DNA of 64,000 nucleotides from an uncultured Pelagibacteraceae bacterium (GTDB lineage Bacteria > Pseudomonadota > Alphaproteobacteria > Pelagibacterales > Pelagibacteraceae): positions 124,001 to 188,000 of the forward strand of contig CABZXO010000001.1 of NCBI GenBank assembly GCA_902529645.1, written 5' to 3'. The notes beneath the pieces were generated by a model that saw only the letters and a list, made by a program, of their open reading frames with translations, did not search any database and was not told where the DNA came from. Below, in pieces: positions 1 to 10,906 of the stretch (its first letter is position 1; each line of letters begins with the position of its first letter). The translations under genes were made by a program, and so were the position numbers.

Positions 1-1
1 T

Positions 2-1303
2 CTTCATTTTACAGGTGATTTTCATGCTATTACATCTGCGCATAACTTATTATCTGCTTTAATTGATAATCATATCTATTGGGGGAACAAACTTAACATC
101 GACGTAAGAAGAGTTGTTTGGAGAAGAGTAATGGATATGAACGATAGATCCTTAAGATCAGTAATTGTTGATCTTGGAGGAGTGGCAAATGGTTATCCAA
201 GACAAGATAGTTTTGATATCACTGTTGCATCTGAATTAATGGCAATTTTTTGTTTAGCTACAGACTTAAAAGACTTAGAAAATAGAATTGGCAATATCAC
301 GATTGGATATACAAGAGATAAACAATCAATTTATGCAAAAGATTTAAATGCACAAGGTCCAATGACTGTTTTGCTTAAAGAAGCAATAAGACCAAATGTA
401 ACTCAAACTTTGGAAAATAATCCAGCTATAATTCACGGGGGACCTTTTGCAAATATAGCACATGGATGTAATTCAGTTATTGCAACGAAAGCAGGTCTAA
501 AATTATCTGACTATGTCGTAACAGAGGCAGGATTTGGAGCAGATTTAGGAGCTGAAAAATTTTTAAATATTAAATGTAGAAAATCAGGACTCAAACCAGA
601 CTGTGTAGTTATTGTAGTAACTATTAGAGCCCTTAAAATGCACGGAGGAGTTAATAAAGAAGATTTAAAAAAAGAAAATGTAACCGCTTTGAAAGATGGA
701 TTGGTAAATTTACGTAGACATATAAACAATATTAGAAAATTTGGATTACCTGTTACTGTAGCTGTAAATCATTTTATTACTGATACAGATGATGAAATGA
801 AAACTTTATTAGATTTTTGTGAAACCCAAGGTGTGAAAGCTTCTAAATGTACGCATTGGTCTAATGGAAGCGAAGGAACAATTGATCTTGCTAAAAATGT
901 TACAGAAATTTGTGAAGATAAAAAAGATACATTTAAATTTTTATATGAGGATGATCTGCCATTATTCAAAAAAATAGAAAAAATTGCACAAGAAATCTAT
1001 AGCGCCTCAGAAGTAGTCGCAGATACAAAAGTAAGACAACAACTTAAAGAATTTGAAGAAAAAGGTTACGGTAAGTTACCTGTTTGTATTGCAAAAACTC
1101 AATACAGTTTTTCAACAGACCCAAATTTAAAAGGTGCACCCACAGGTCATGTTTTACCTGTAAGAGAGGTAAGACTTTCTTCTGGTGCAGAATTTATCGT
1201 TGTTGTGTGTGGAGAAATTATGACAATGCCAGGACTTCCAAGAGTTCCTGCGGCTGACTCAATAAAATTAAATGACAAAGGTGAAATAGAAGGTTTATTC
1301 TAA
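2..1303 (+). CDS. fhs: Formate--tetrahydrofolate ligase, 5'-truncated by the window edge
   Basis: Frame is open from base 2 ([29 protein letters not shown]...) into the listed ORF; motifs [32 protein letters not shown] and [11 protein letters not shown] are typical of Fhs. Confidence 0.96.
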   Translation, partial: LHFTGDFHAITSAHNLLSALIDNHIYWGNKLNIDVRRVVWRRVMDMNDRSLRSVIVDLGGVANGYPRQDSFDITVASELMAIFCLATDLKDLENRIGNITIGYTRDKQSIYAKDLNAQGPMTVLLKEAIRPNVTQTLENNPAIIHGGPFANIAHGCNSVIATKAGLKLSDYVVTEAGFGADLGAEKFLNIKCRKSGLKPDCVVIVVTIRALKMHGGVNKEDLKKENVTALKDGLVNLRRHINNIRKFGLPVTVAVNHFITDTDDEMKTLLDFCETQGVKASKCTHWSNGSEGTIDLAKNVTEICEDKKDTFKFLYEDDLPLFKKIEKIAQEIYSASEVVADTKVRQQLKEFEEKGYGKLPVCIAKTQYSFSTDPNLKGAPTGHVLPVREVRLSSGAEFIVVVCGEIMTMPGLPRVPAADSIKLNDKGEIEGLF

Positions 1304-2083
1304 ATTTAGATAGTCTAACCAGTTCTCTAATTCTCTCATTCTAGAAACTTTATCTAATTTATTATTCTCAGTTTCTATGTGTTTAATGTGACTCTCTATC
1401 TCATTCTCATCTTTAAATGCACCTTTTTCTAAAAGTCTTTTTTTTCTGAAAATAATTAAATTGATCATTTTATTATAAGTAATCTCAGGGTGGTATTGAA
1501 GGCCCCATATATTACAGTTACCAACTTTGAAATTTATCCCTTGAACGTTGTTTATTGAATTTGAAGCTAACAAGGTTGAATTTTCTGGCATTTTTACAAC
1601 TTCATCAAAATTAAATGCTGGTGTATTAAATTTTTTATTTTTATTTTTATAAAGTGGATGGTTTAAACCAATTTCATTAATTTCTATATTTGAGGCAATC
1701 CCTCTATGAGATCCTTTTGTTGCTTTTTTTACCTCCCCTCCTGCTGCTGTCACAGCTACTTGCATACCCCAACATATTGCTAGAATTTTTTTAATTTTTT
1801 TCTGACACTCTTTCATAAATTCAATTTGTCTTTTTATTTCTGGAGTATTGTTATAAATATTTAAGCTACTTCCACCCCAAATAAGGCCATCATAGCTTTC
1901 AAGTGAATCAATATTTTTGTCAATATTTTCATCTGAGGAAGGATTAACCACGTGAGTTTCTAATTTATCTGTGAAATAAGCCAAACTATCTTTAAGGCTT
2001 TCTGTATGTGTTTGAATTCCCGCCTCAGAAAAACTTTGATTTTCTTCTCGTAAGTTTCCTTCTACTATCAATATTTTTTTCAT
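1295..2083 (-). CDS. Class I glutamine amidotransferase-like protein (GMP synthase GATase-like)
   Basis: [12 protein letters not shown] nucleophile elbow and GLQYHPE motif; overlaps the end of fhs and the start of the next gene. Confidence 0.85.
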   Translation of the reverse strand: MKKILIVEGNLREENQSFSEAGIQTHTESLKDSLAYFTDKLETHVVNPSSDENIDKNIDSLESYDGLIWGGSSLNIYNNTPEIKRQIEFMKECQKKIKKILAICWGMQVAVTAAGGEVKKATKGSHRGIASNIEINEIGLNHPLYKNKNKKFNTPAFNFDEVVKMPENSTLLASNSINNVQGINFKVGNCNIWGLQYHPEITYNKMINLIIFRKKRLLEKGAFKDENEIESHIKHIETENNKLDKVSRMRELENWLDYLNLE

Positions 2084-3240
2084 AAAAATAATTCTCCAGA
2101 AATACTTTTTATATACATTTCTTTTAGATCATTTTGACTTAATTTTTTGGGATTTCCTTCTGTTGATGGGTCTTTAAATGCCATTAAGGAAAGTTCATCT
2201 AGATCAATATTATTACAATCCATTACATCTGACAATTTATGTGGAATATTTAAATTATTTCTTAATTCTAAAATCCACTTTAAAAAACTATCAAAATTTT
2301 TATTTAAATTAAGATAATCACAAATCGAAATTATTTTATTTTCAATTGAAGGTTTATTAAATGTTAAAACATAAGGCATAAATATTGCATTTGATAAGCC
2401 ATGGTGAACATTGAATTTACCATTTACAGGGTGGCTCAATGAGTGAATTGCCCCCAGTCCCTTCTGAAATGCAGTCGAGCCCATTGAAGCAGCAGAAAGT
2501 AAATCCATTCTAGCCTTAACATCTTTTCCATTTGTGAATGCTTTAATTAATGAATTTTTAATTAGTTTCATTCCTTCTATTGCCATACCATCAGCCATTG
2601 GATGATATCCTTGTGCACAAAACGCTTCTAAATTATGTGCAAGTGCATCCATTCCGGTCGCTGCTGTTAATCTTGGAGATAAATCTAATGTAAGTAAAGG
2701 ATCTAAAATCACAATCGAAGGTAACATTTTTGGGTGAAAAATAATTTTTTTTGCACCTGTTTCTTTATTTATTATTGCAGATGCTCTACCAGTTTCGGAT
2801 CCTGTTCCTGCAGTGGTTGGAACTGCAATGATTTTTGAAATTTTAGAACTATCAGCTCTTGTCCAGTAATCACTAATATCTTCAAAATCCCATAACGGTC
2901 GAGATTGATTAGACATAAATGCTATAGCTTTTCCAACATCTAAACCACTTCCACCTCCTAAAGCTATTACACCATCACAATTCGAGGTATTATAAACTTT
3001 AACGCCTTCTTCCACATTTTCTCCAATTGGATTTCCCGTAAAGTTAGAAAAACTAGCTAAATTTTGAAAACTTTTTTTTAATCTTAATATTATATTTTTT
3101 ATTAAATCTAAGTTAATTAAATCTTTGTCTGTTACAAATAATGGATTTGAAATATTTAACTCTTTGCAGGCTAAAGATAAATCTTCAATTCTATTTTCTC
3201 CTATCCACATAGTGGTTGGATAATTCCAATTGATACCCAT
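2080..3240 (-). CDS. Iron-containing alcohol dehydrogenase
   Basis: GGGSGLDVGKAIA, PTTAGTGSE and ATGMDALAHNLEA...HGLSNAIFMP motifs of the Fe-ADH family. Confidence 0.92.
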   Translation of the reverse strand: MGINWNYPTTMWIGENRIEDLSLACKELNISNPLFVTDKDLINLDLIKNIILRLKKSFQNLASFSNFTGNPIGENVEEGVKVYNTSNCDGVIALGGGSGLDVGKAIAFMSNQSRPLWDFEDISDYWTRADSSKISKIIAVPTTAGTGSETGRASAIINKETGAKKIIFHPKMLPSIVILDPLLTLDLSPRLTAATGMDALAHNLEAFCAQGYHPMADGMAIEGMKLIKNSLIKAFTNGKDVKARMDLLSAASMGSTAFQKGLGAIHSLSHPVNGKFNVHHGLSNAIFMPYVLTFNKPSIENKIISICDYLNLNKNFDSFLKWILELRNNLNIPHKLSDVMDCNNIDLDELSLMAFKDPSTEGNPKKLSQNDLKEMYIKSISGELFL

Positions 3241-3317
3241 AACAAAATATAATTTTATTTTTTTAAAAATTGTTAGTAAGATATATATATAAATTTATTA
3301 ATGATAGGAAAAATTCT

Positions 3318-4649
3318 ATGTCAAAAGTAGCAATCATAGGTGCTGGTCCATGTGGACTTTCAATTTTAAGAGCATTTGAGCATTTAGAAAATAAAGGAGA
3401 AAAAATTCCAGAAATAGTTTGCTTTGAAAAACAAGAAAGTTGGGGTGGTTTATGGAACTACAACTGGAGAACTGGTTCGGATCAATACGGAGATCCTGTG
3501 CCTAACAGTATGTACAGATACTTATGGTCTAATGGACCTAAAGAGTGTTTAGAATTTGCTGATTATTCTTTTGATGAACATTTTGGAAAACCAATTCCCT
3601 CTTTCCCTCCAAGAGAGGTGCTGCAAGATTACATTTTAGGAAGAGTGAGCAAAGGAAATATAAAAAGTAAGATTAAATTTAATACAAGAGTTACAAATAC
3701 TGTTTATAAAAATGATAAGTTTGAAATTAGCTACCAGGACAAAGTAAATAATAAAATTTTAAATGAAAAGTTTGATTATGTGGTAGTCTCGACGGGTCAT
3801 TTTTCCGTACCTTTTATTCCTGAGTATGAAGGAATGAATTCTTTTCCAGGAAGAATAATGCACTCACATGATTTTAGAGATGCTGAAGAATTTAGAGGAA
3901 AAGATGTAATTGTTTTAGGGAGCAGTTATTCTGCAGAAGATGTGGCTCTACAATGTAATAAGTATGGTGCTAAAAGTGTAACAATCGGTTACAGGCATAA
4001 CCCAATGGGTTTCAAATGGCCAAAAGGTATGAAAGAAGTTCATTACTTAGACAGGTTAGTAGGTAAAAAAGCCATATTTAAAGATGGAACTGAACAAAAT
4101 GCTGACGTAGTTATTTTGTGTACAGGATATTTGCATCATTTCCCATTTTTAGATGAAAGCTTAAAATTAAAAACACATAACAGATTATATCCACCAAAAC
4201 TTTACAAAGGAGTTGTGTGGCAAGATAATCATAAACTTTTATATTTAGGTATGCAGGATCAGTTTCACACATTTAATATGTTTGATTGTCAAGGTTGGTA
4301 TGCAAGAGATGTGATAATGGGGAAAATCAAAATGCCTAGTAATGATGAAATAGATAAAGACATTAATAAGTGGGTTTCAATGGAAGAAAAATTAGAAAAT
4401 CCTGATCAAATGATTGATTTTCAAACGGAGTATACCAAAGAACTTCATGATATGTCCGATTATCCTAAAATTGATTTTGAATTAATTAGGAAACATTTCA
4501 AAGAATGGGAACATCATAAAGTAGAGGATATTCTAACTTATAGAAATAAATCATTTTCATCTCCTGTGACTGGATCAGTTGCACCAATTCATCACACACC
4601 TTGGGAAAAAGCGATGGATGACTCTATGAAAACTTTTTTAAATAAATAG
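3318..4649 (+). CDS. tmm: Flavin-containing monooxygenase, trimethylamine monooxygenase-like
   Basis: GAGPCGLSILRAF FAD site, FMO-type region around FPGRIMHSHDFRDAEEF, second Rossmann VLGSSYSAED; ORF start 3270 probably over-extended, MSKVAIIGAG starts at 3318; neighbourhood supports Tmm. Confidence 0.85.
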   Translation: MSKVAIIGAGPCGLSILRAFEHLENKGEKIPEIVCFEKQESWGGLWNYNWRTGSDQYGDPVPNSMYRYLWSNGPKECLEFADYSFDEHFGKPIPSFPPREVLQDYILGRVSKGNIKSKIKFNTRVTNTVYKNDKFEISYQDKVNNKILNEKFDYVVVSTGHFSVPFIPEYEGMNSFPGRIMHSHDFRDAEEFRGKDVIVLGSSYSAEDVALQCNKYGAKSVTIGYRHNPMGFKWPKGMKEVHYLDRLVGKKAIFKDGTEQNADVVILCTGYLHHFPFLDESLKLKTHNRLYPPKLYKGVVWQDNHKLLYLGMQDQFHTFNMFDCQGWYARDVIMGKIKMPSNDEIDKDINKWVSMEEKLENPDQMIDFQTEYTKELHDMSDYPKIDFELIRKHFKEWEHHKVEDILTYRNKSFSSPVTGSVAPIHHTPWEKAMDDSMKTFLNK

Positions 4650-4653
4650 AAAA

Positions 4654-5610
4654 TTAATATTTAATTTTTAATTTTTTGTTTTTAACAATTGCCTCTAATA
4701 AAGAGATCATTAACGGAACTTTTCGTTTATTAATTTTTTTAAATACAAAAGGAGCAATTTCTGTTGCTAAATCAGCACCTTCCACTGTATCATTTTTCAT
4801 AAACTTTTTCTTTGCCCGGGTAAAAGTATAGCCTTTTCCAAGATATTCTCCCATTTTACTATTTCTTCCTCCCATTGCACTCACGTATAAATCTCCTAAA
4901 CCTGCCAGACCATAAACAGTTTCTTTTTTTCCTTTAAAATAATTTGCAAGATATTTCATTTCATCAATTGATTTTCGGAATAAAGCCGATGATGTATTAT
5001 GCCATTGTCCAGCTCCAATGATCATTGAATAAATATTTTTTATAGCAGATAAAAATTCAACTCCATTAACATCTCTACTAAACTCAGTTTGATAATAATT
5101 TGTTGAAATTAATTTTCCAATTTTTTTTGCAGTATTAATATTTTTGTTCGCAACAACAGTGAAACTTTTAACTTTTTTAGCTAATTCTTTTGCTAAACAC
5201 GGGCCTTTCAAAACTGAAATATTTAAATTTTTATTATATTTTTTTAATAGGCTAGACATTGAAATTAAATTCCTACCATCTAATTTAAGACCTTTTGTTA
5301 TTACTAAAATAGGCGATTTATTTTTAATTTTTGAAAGACTTTTTCCAATTAATTCTATTCCAATAGAACTCACAGCAATTACAATTAAGTCCCATTTCTG
5401 ATTTAGGATGTCGCTTGAAAATTTATTTATTTTTAATTTTTGTGGTAAATTTATATTTAATGATGGGTGAATTTTTTTTTTTAAGTTTAATTTTTGTAAT
5501 AATTTAAAATTATATGGCTCTGTTAATGTAACCAAGTGACCATTATCTAACAATGGTATCGAGAAAGCAGCTCCCATAGCTCCAGCACCAACAATTAATA
5601 TTTTTTTCAT
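4654..5610 (-). CDS. NAD(P)-dependent glycerol-3-phosphate dehydrogenase family
   Basis: N-terminal GAGAMGAAFS, KGPCLAKELA, SAIKNIYSMIIG and AGLGDLYVSAMGGRNSKMGEYLGKG; adjacent to glycerol kinase. Confidence 0.88.
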   Translation of the reverse strand: MKKILIVGAGAMGAAFSIPLLDNGHLVTLTEPYNFKLLQKLNLKKKIHPSLNINLPQKLKINKFSSDILNQKWDLIVIAVSSIGIELIGKSLSKIKNKSPILVITKGLKLDGRNLISMSSLLKKYNKNLNISVLKGPCLAKELAKKVKSFTVVANKNINTAKKIGKLISTNYYQTEFSRDVNGVEFLSAIKNIYSMIIGAGQWHNTSSALFRKSIDEMKYLANYFKGKKETVYGLAGLGDLYVSAMGGRNSKMGEYLGKGYTFTRAKKKFMKNDTVEGADLATEIAPFVFKKINKRKVPLMISLLEAIVKNKKLKIKY

Positions 5611-5617
5611 TTTATCT

Positions 5618-7096
5618 TTATGCTAAGGTTTTTTTAATTGCTTGCTTCCAACCATGCAATATATGATTTCTTAGTTTTTTATTAATTTTCGGCTTAAAAG
5701 CTGTATCTTTTTTCCATGTATTTTTAATTTGATTTAATGATTTGAATTCTCCTACTTGATAACCTGCAAACAAAGCTGCTCCTAAAGCAGTAGTTTCTAA
5801 GACTTTAGGTCGAATTACTTTTAAATTAATTACATCTGCTAAAAATTGTGAGAACCAATTATTAGCTACCATTCCCCCATCAATTTTAACTATTCTAGGC
5901 TTTAAACCATCTTTATTCATTGAGTAAAATAAGTCATAACTTTGATAAGCAACAGACTCGACGGTTGCTCTCACTAAAGTTTTCCAATCACTATCTCTTG
6001 TAAGTCCTGTTATTAAACCTCTGGCGTCAGGTCTCCAATAAGGTGCGCCTATTCCACTAAAAGCTGGGACAACATAAACTTCATTATTGCTTTTTGTTGA
6101 TTTAGCTATTTTTTCAGTTTCATAAGCATTGTTTATTAATTTAATTTTATCCCTTAACCATTGTACGCCTGCTCCAGCTATGAAAATAGATCCTTCAAGA
6201 GCATACGTAGTCTTATTATTCAATCGGTAACAAATTGTAGTTAATAACTTATTTTTTGAATTTATTTTTTTTAATCCAGTGTTCATTATTACAAAAGCAC
6301 CAGTACCATAAGTACTTTTTATAGATCCTTTTTCAAAACAAGCTTGTCCTACAGCTGCTGCTTGTTGATCTCCTAAAACAGCTGAAATTGGTATTTCTTT
6401 TCCTGTAACTCTCTTATCTGTTTTTCCAAAATTATCTGCAGAATTTTTTACCTCAGGCAAGATACTCCTTGGAATTTTTAATTTCTGTAAAATTTCATTA
6501 TCCCATTTATTGTTATTGATATTAAACAACATTGTTCTACTTGCGTTGGTAGCTTCGGTTAAATGCTGTTTACCTTTGGTTAACTTCCAGATCAAGAAGG
6601 TATCCACCGTACCAAACAATAAATTATTAGTTTTTAGTAATTTTTTTGAAACTTTAACATTATCTAAAATCCATTTTATTTTAGTGGCAGAAAAATAAGG
6701 ATCTATAAACAACCCTGTTTTTTTTCTAAAAGTATTTTCATAATTTTTATTCTTTAGAGATTTACAATATTCCTGGGTTCTTCTATCTTGCCATACGATC
6801 GCATTATAAATGGGTTTTCCAGTTTTTTTATTCCACAAAATTGTAGTTTCCCTTTGATTTGTAATTCCAATAGTAAGTATATTACCTTTTAAACTTTTAG
6901 CTTTTTTAATTACTTGCTTTAATGCTTTAAGTGTTGTCGACCAAATTTCATTTGGATTATGTTCTACCCATACATTTCTAGGAAAGTATTGTTTAAATTC
7001 ATATTGAGAAATAAATTTAATGTTCCCTTTAATGTCAAACAAAACAACTCTTGACGAGGTCGTTCCTTGATCAATGGAGACAATAAATTTTTTCAA
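5618..7096 (-). CDS. glpK: Glycerol kinase
   Basis: SIDQGTTSSRVVLFD, NQRETTILWNKKTGKPIYNAIVWQDRRT, GDQQAAAVGQACFEKGSIKSTYGTGAF. Confidence 0.96.
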   Translation of the reverse strand: MKKFIVSIDQGTTSSRVVLFDIKGNIKFISQYEFKQYFPRNVWVEHNPNEIWSTTLKALKQVIKKAKSLKGNILTIGITNQRETTILWNKKTGKPIYNAIVWQDRRTQEYCKSLKNKNYENTFRKKTGLFIDPYFSATKIKWILDNVKVSKKLLKTNNLLFGTVDTFLIWKLTKGKQHLTEATNASRTMLFNINNNKWDNEILQKLKIPRSILPEVKNSADNFGKTDKRVTGKEIPISAVLGDQQAAAVGQACFEKGSIKSTYGTGAFVIMNTGLKKINSKNKLLTTICYRLNNKTTYALEGSIFIAGAGVQWLRDKIKLINNAYETEKIAKSTKSNNEVYVVPAFSGIGAPYWRPDARGLITGLTRDSDWKTLVRATVESVAYQSYDLFYSMNKDGLKPRIVKIDGGMVANNWFSQFLADVINLKVIRPKVLETTALGAALFAGYQVGEFKSLNQIKNTWKKDTAFKPKINKKLRNHILHGWKQAIKKTLA

Positions 7097-7100
7097 AATA

Positions 7101-9254
7101 CTAAGCTATGCCAAGATGTTTTTTTCTTTTTCCAACCCAAGTTCTAATCAAATTATCAAAAATCAATCCTATAAACGCAACACAGATACCGAGAGTTAAA
7201 CCAATTCCTGCTCCATTTTTATCTGAAAGTGCTTTTAAAATGTATTGACCAAGATCTTCTGTTCCAATGAAAGCTCCAATTATCACCATAAATAAAGCAA
7301 AAACTATTGTTTGATTTAAACCAAGCATCATATGTGGAAATGCTAATGGAAACTCAATTTTTGTTAATCTTTGAAATTTGTTTACACCAGACATTGTTGC
7401 AGCTTCATGTAAGCCAACAGGAACACTTCTAAGTCCTTCTATTGTATATCTAGTTGCAGGAATTGTTGCATAGACAATTACAGCAATTAAAACAGATGTA
7501 TCTGTTATTCCAAAAAGCATCATTACAGGAATTAAATATACAAATGATGGGAATGTTTGAAATATATCGCAAACACCTAGCATAAATGCTGCAGATTTTT
7601 TGTTTTGAAAACATAATGTTCCAACTGTAAATCCTATTAAACAAGAAATAACTACACCAAAAGTTGCCATGTATAACGTTACTAGTGCTCTATCCCACCA
7701 TGGACTTAATGCTATAAATAAAGTCAAAGCAGCAACAACTAATGCTGATCGAACTCCTCCAATTAAATATCCTGCACCAACTGCTAATACCAATGTAGCT
7801 ACTGCAGGCATTCTTAAATATAAAGCTCTCATCGGCTGAAGCACATCTTGAATTAACCATGTATTGAATGCTTTAATATACACAAAGAAAGTATCAAAAA
7901 TCCAATCAACTCCTTTATTCCAAAAATCTGCTGTTGATATTCCTTTATTATGAGGAATTTCAAACAAGTAATTAAAAGTACCTTTGAAAATAAAAGTCCC
8001 AACGTATGCAAGAATTATTCCAATTACGAATGAAGCTGCAAAAAATATTGCGTTTTTATTTCTTTGGAAAAATGTCAGATTACCAAAATAATCTGTTTGT
8101 TTATTTGCCCATGCCAAAGACATTTTATCAAGTAAAATTGCAATTAAACTAATACATAAACCAGCCTCAAGTGCCAGCCCTATATTGAGCTGATTAAGTG
8201 CTAACAACAAATTAAATCCTAATCCTTTCGCGCCAATGAACGCAGATATAACTGCCATTGAAAAACAAACCATAATAACTTGGTTAACTCCAATTAAAAT
8301 ATCTCTTCTTGCTGTTGGAATTAGTACCTTGAACATTAATTGCCAATTGGTACAGCCACTCATTCTTCCAGCTTCAATAACTTCTGGTGGTATAGCTCTT
8401 AAACCTAATATTGTTAATAATATCATTGGTGGAACCGCAACAACCATAGTAATAATTACAGCAGCGTGATCACCTACTCCAAATAAAACAAGTGCAGGAA
8501 CTAATACAGCGTATTGTGGCATAGTCTGCATTACTAGAAGAATTGGGTACAATGCTTTTTCAACACGTTTACTTTTGTAAGCTGCAATACCTAGGCCTAA
8601 ACCAAAAATAAATGAAAGTGGAGCTGCAACAAGTATAAAAGAAAGCGTTTGCATTGATGGTTTCCATTGACCAAATATAGAAATATAGATCATTGTTAAA
8701 CCTGCAAACAAAGCCAATCCTTTTCCACTTAATTTATAAGATAGTAGAGCTGCTCCAGCTGCAACAATGGTCCAAGGTAAACCTGGCAACTCTAACCATG
8801 GATAAGCATCAATAAAATCCCAACTTGTAAATGCAACAATAGTTTCTAAACCTCCAAGTAAAATTTCCCTAATTAATTCAATTAAAAAAGTCATAAATGA
8901 AGTTAAATTTCTACTTATCTCTAATAATAATGGTCGAGTTTTAAATTCTTGAGTATCTTCGTTCCAAAACTCCATTGGCATCCATTCATTCATTAAGAAA
9001 AATAAAGAGTCGTTTATCCAAATAGGCAGCCATCCTAGAAGTGGAGGCAATCTCCAAAATACATCAAAGGCATAATACCTAACCTCTTTACCTAGAAAAA
9101 AGTAAACACTTTGGTTTGGATCTTTAACAAATTCAGCCTGGCCTCTTATAAATTTATAAGTTTCAGGAACATCAATTGCAAAACATAAAGCAAAAAATAC
9201 AATTAATAAAAATAACCATTGAAATAATTTTGGATATTTTTTTAAATACTCCAT
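7101..9254 (-). CDS. tmoW: ABC transporter permease, ProW/TmoW-like, with two permease domains in one polypeptide
   Basis: Two EAA-type permease regions (VIEAGRMSGCTNWQLMFKVLIPTA and LHEAATMSGVNKFQRLTKIEFPLA); adjacent ATPase and SBP; TMAO specificity inferred only from neighbours. Confidence 0.8.
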   Translation of the reverse strand: MEYLKKYPKLFQWLFLLIVFFALCFAIDVPETYKFIRGQAEFVKDPNQSVYFFLGKEVRYYAFDVFWRLPPLLGWLPIWINDSLFFLMNEWMPMEFWNEDTQEFKTRPLLLEISRNLTSFMTFLIELIREILLGGLETIVAFTSWDFIDAYPWLELPGLPWTIVAAGAALLSYKLSGKGLALFAGLTMIYISIFGQWKPSMQTLSFILVAAPLSFIFGLGLGIAAYKSKRVEKALYPILLVMQTMPQYAVLVPALVLFGVGDHAAVIITMVVAVPPMILLTILGLRAIPPEVIEAGRMSGCTNWQLMFKVLIPTARRDILIGVNQVIMVCFSMAVISAFIGAKGLGFNLLLALNQLNIGLALEAGLCISLIAILLDKMSLAWANKQTDYFGNLTFFQRNKNAIFFAASFVIGIILAYVGTFIFKGTFNYLFEIPHNKGISTADFWNKGVDWIFDTFFVYIKAFNTWLIQDVLQPMRALYLRMPAVATLVLAVGAGYLIGGVRSALVVAALTLFIALSPWWDRALVTLYMATFGVVISCLIGFTVGTLCFQNKKSAAFMLGVCDIFQTFPSFVYLIPVMMLFGITDTSVLIAVIVYATIPATRYTIEGLRSVPVGLHEAATMSGVNKFQRLTKIEFPLAFPHMMLGLNQTIVFALFMVIIGAFIGTEDLGQYILKALSDKNGAGIGLTLGICVAFIGLIFDNLIRTWVGKRKKHLGIA

Positions 9255-9257
9255 ATT

Positions 9258-10289
9258 TTAACTACCGTTTTTTCTTCCTCCAAAAACTGTATCTATTATT
9301 TTTGAAGGTTTAATTGATCCTACAATATTATTATTTGAGTCAACTACTCCTACTAATTTTTCTTGAGTAAGTATTTTTTCTGCAACATTTTCTATAATTT
9401 CATCTTTTGATACTTTTAAATCTCCTAAATTATCTTTACTTGAAGCATCCATTACATCCTCAATAATCAAAACCTTCTCTCTCGGTACTTCTTCAGTAAA
9501 CTTTCTTACATATTCAGTTGCTGGATTTAGCACGATATTGGCCGGTGTATCTAATTGTTCAATTATACCATCTTTCATAATTGCTATTCGATCAGCTAAC
9601 TTTAATGCCTCATCAAAATCATGAGTGATGAACATGATGGTTTTCTGTAATTTTTCCTGAAGTCTTAAAAACTCATCTTGCATTTCTTTTCTAATCAATG
9701 GATCTAATGCAGAAAAAGGTTCATCTAAAAACCATATATCAGGCTCTACTGCTAATGACCTTGCGATTCCTACCCTCTGTTGTTGTCCACCTGAAAGTTC
9801 TCTTGGAAAATAATTCTCTCTTCCATCTAGTCCAACTAGTTTTACCATTTCCATTGCTCTACTAATACTCTCTTCAGTATTAGTGCCTTTTATTTGAAGC
9901 GGAAAAGCAATATTTTCAACAACTGTTTTATGAGGTAACAAAGCAAAGCTTTGAAAAACCATTCCCATTTTATTTCTTCTAAGCTCAATAAGCTCTTTAT
10001 TATTTAATTCTAATAAGTCTTGACCTTCGATAAAAATTTTTCCACCAGTAGCATCCGTTAATCTTGAAATACATCTAAGAAGTGTTGATTTACCAGAACC
10101 AGATAAACCCATTACTACCAACATTTCTCCTTTTGCAACTTCAAAAGAAGCATTATTTACTCCAACAATACATCCTCTTTCCTGAAAGGTTTTTGCATCT
10201 ACATTGCCATTAGATTCTTCAAGCATCTTTTTGGCATTTTCTCCAAAAATTTTATAAACCGACTCGCATTTGATTACAGTCTCAGACAT
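9258..10289 (-). CDS. tmoV: ABC transporter ATP-binding protein, ProV/TmoV-like
   Basis: Walker A GLSGSGKSTLLR, signature LSGGQQQRVGIARSLA, Walker B IWFLDEPFSALDP, C-terminal CBS-like extension. Confidence 0.85.
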   Translation of the reverse strand: MSETVIKCESVYKIFGENAKKMLEESNGNVDAKTFQERGCIVGVNNASFEVAKGEMLVVMGLSGSGKSTLLRCISRLTDATGGKIFIEGQDLLELNNKELIELRRNKMGMVFQSFALLPHKTVVENIAFPLQIKGTNTEESISRAMEMVKLVGLDGRENYFPRELSGGQQQRVGIARSLAVEPDIWFLDEPFSALDPLIRKEMQDEFLRLQEKLQKTIMFITHDFDEALKLADRIAIMKDGIIEQLDTPANIVLNPATEYVRKFTEEVPREKVLIIEDVMDASSKDNLGDLKVSKDEIIENVAEKILTQEKLVGVVDSNNNIVGSIKPSKIIDTVFGGRKNGS

Positions 10290-10354
10290 AAATTGTTTTA
10301 AAGTTATATTAAATTCTATAAAATTAAAATGTTAATAATTGTTGCCTTTCCTCA

Positions 10355-10906
10355 TTAAAAATTTTTAATAAAATAAACTCTAGTATCAATTCCAGTACTT
10401 AAAAAACTTAAAGCTTCTCCACTTATAGTAATACTTTCATCAACACCTACATTGTTTCCACTAACTGTAAAACCCGCAAAACATTTGTTTTTTTCTTCAT
10501 CCCATTTGACAAAAGTCTCATCAATTTTATTTCCATTAATTGTATAAAGCTCATGTGCTCTAAAATTTAAGAAATTAGCACCCATTATTGCTCTTTGAGG
10601 AATTAGTTTTGTAGCTTTACAAACCTGCTCATATACTTCATCTGTTAATTTGTAGTGATCAGTTCCATCAAATGAGACCAATATTCCAGAGGGTAGTTTA
10701 GATATTAACTCACTTAGTTTTTTTTCTTCGGCAATTCTTTCTTCTTCTAACTTCATTCTTTTTACTAAATCATCACCTTGTCCAAAAATTCCATTTAAAA
10801 TACTAAAAGATAAAATTATTATTAGAGTAATAGATATAAGACCAATAAATTGTCTCAAAGACTCAGGTAAATCTTTTATTTTATTAATATAATTTTCTTT
10901 AGACAT
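10355..10906 (-). CDS. Hypothetical membrane-anchored protein
   Basis: 183-aa ORF with an N-terminal hydrophobic segment (FIGLISITLIIILSFSIL) and no recognised domain; stop overlaps nothing, start abuts the MORN gene. Confidence 0.7.
   Translation of the reverse strand: MSKENYINKIKDLPESLRQFIGLISITLIIILSFSILNGIFGQGDDLVKRMKLEEERIAEEKKLSELISKLPSGILVSFDGTDHYKLTDEVYEQVCKATKLIPQRAIMGANFLNFRAHELYTINGNKIDETFVKWDEEKNKCFAGFTVSGNNVGVDESITISGEALSFLSTGIDTRVYFIKNF

Noticed and set aside
7450-7644. Minus-strand 64-aa Cys/Asn-rich ORF
   Set aside because: Alternative frame within the permease gene; composition is an artefact of AT-rich hydrophobic codons.
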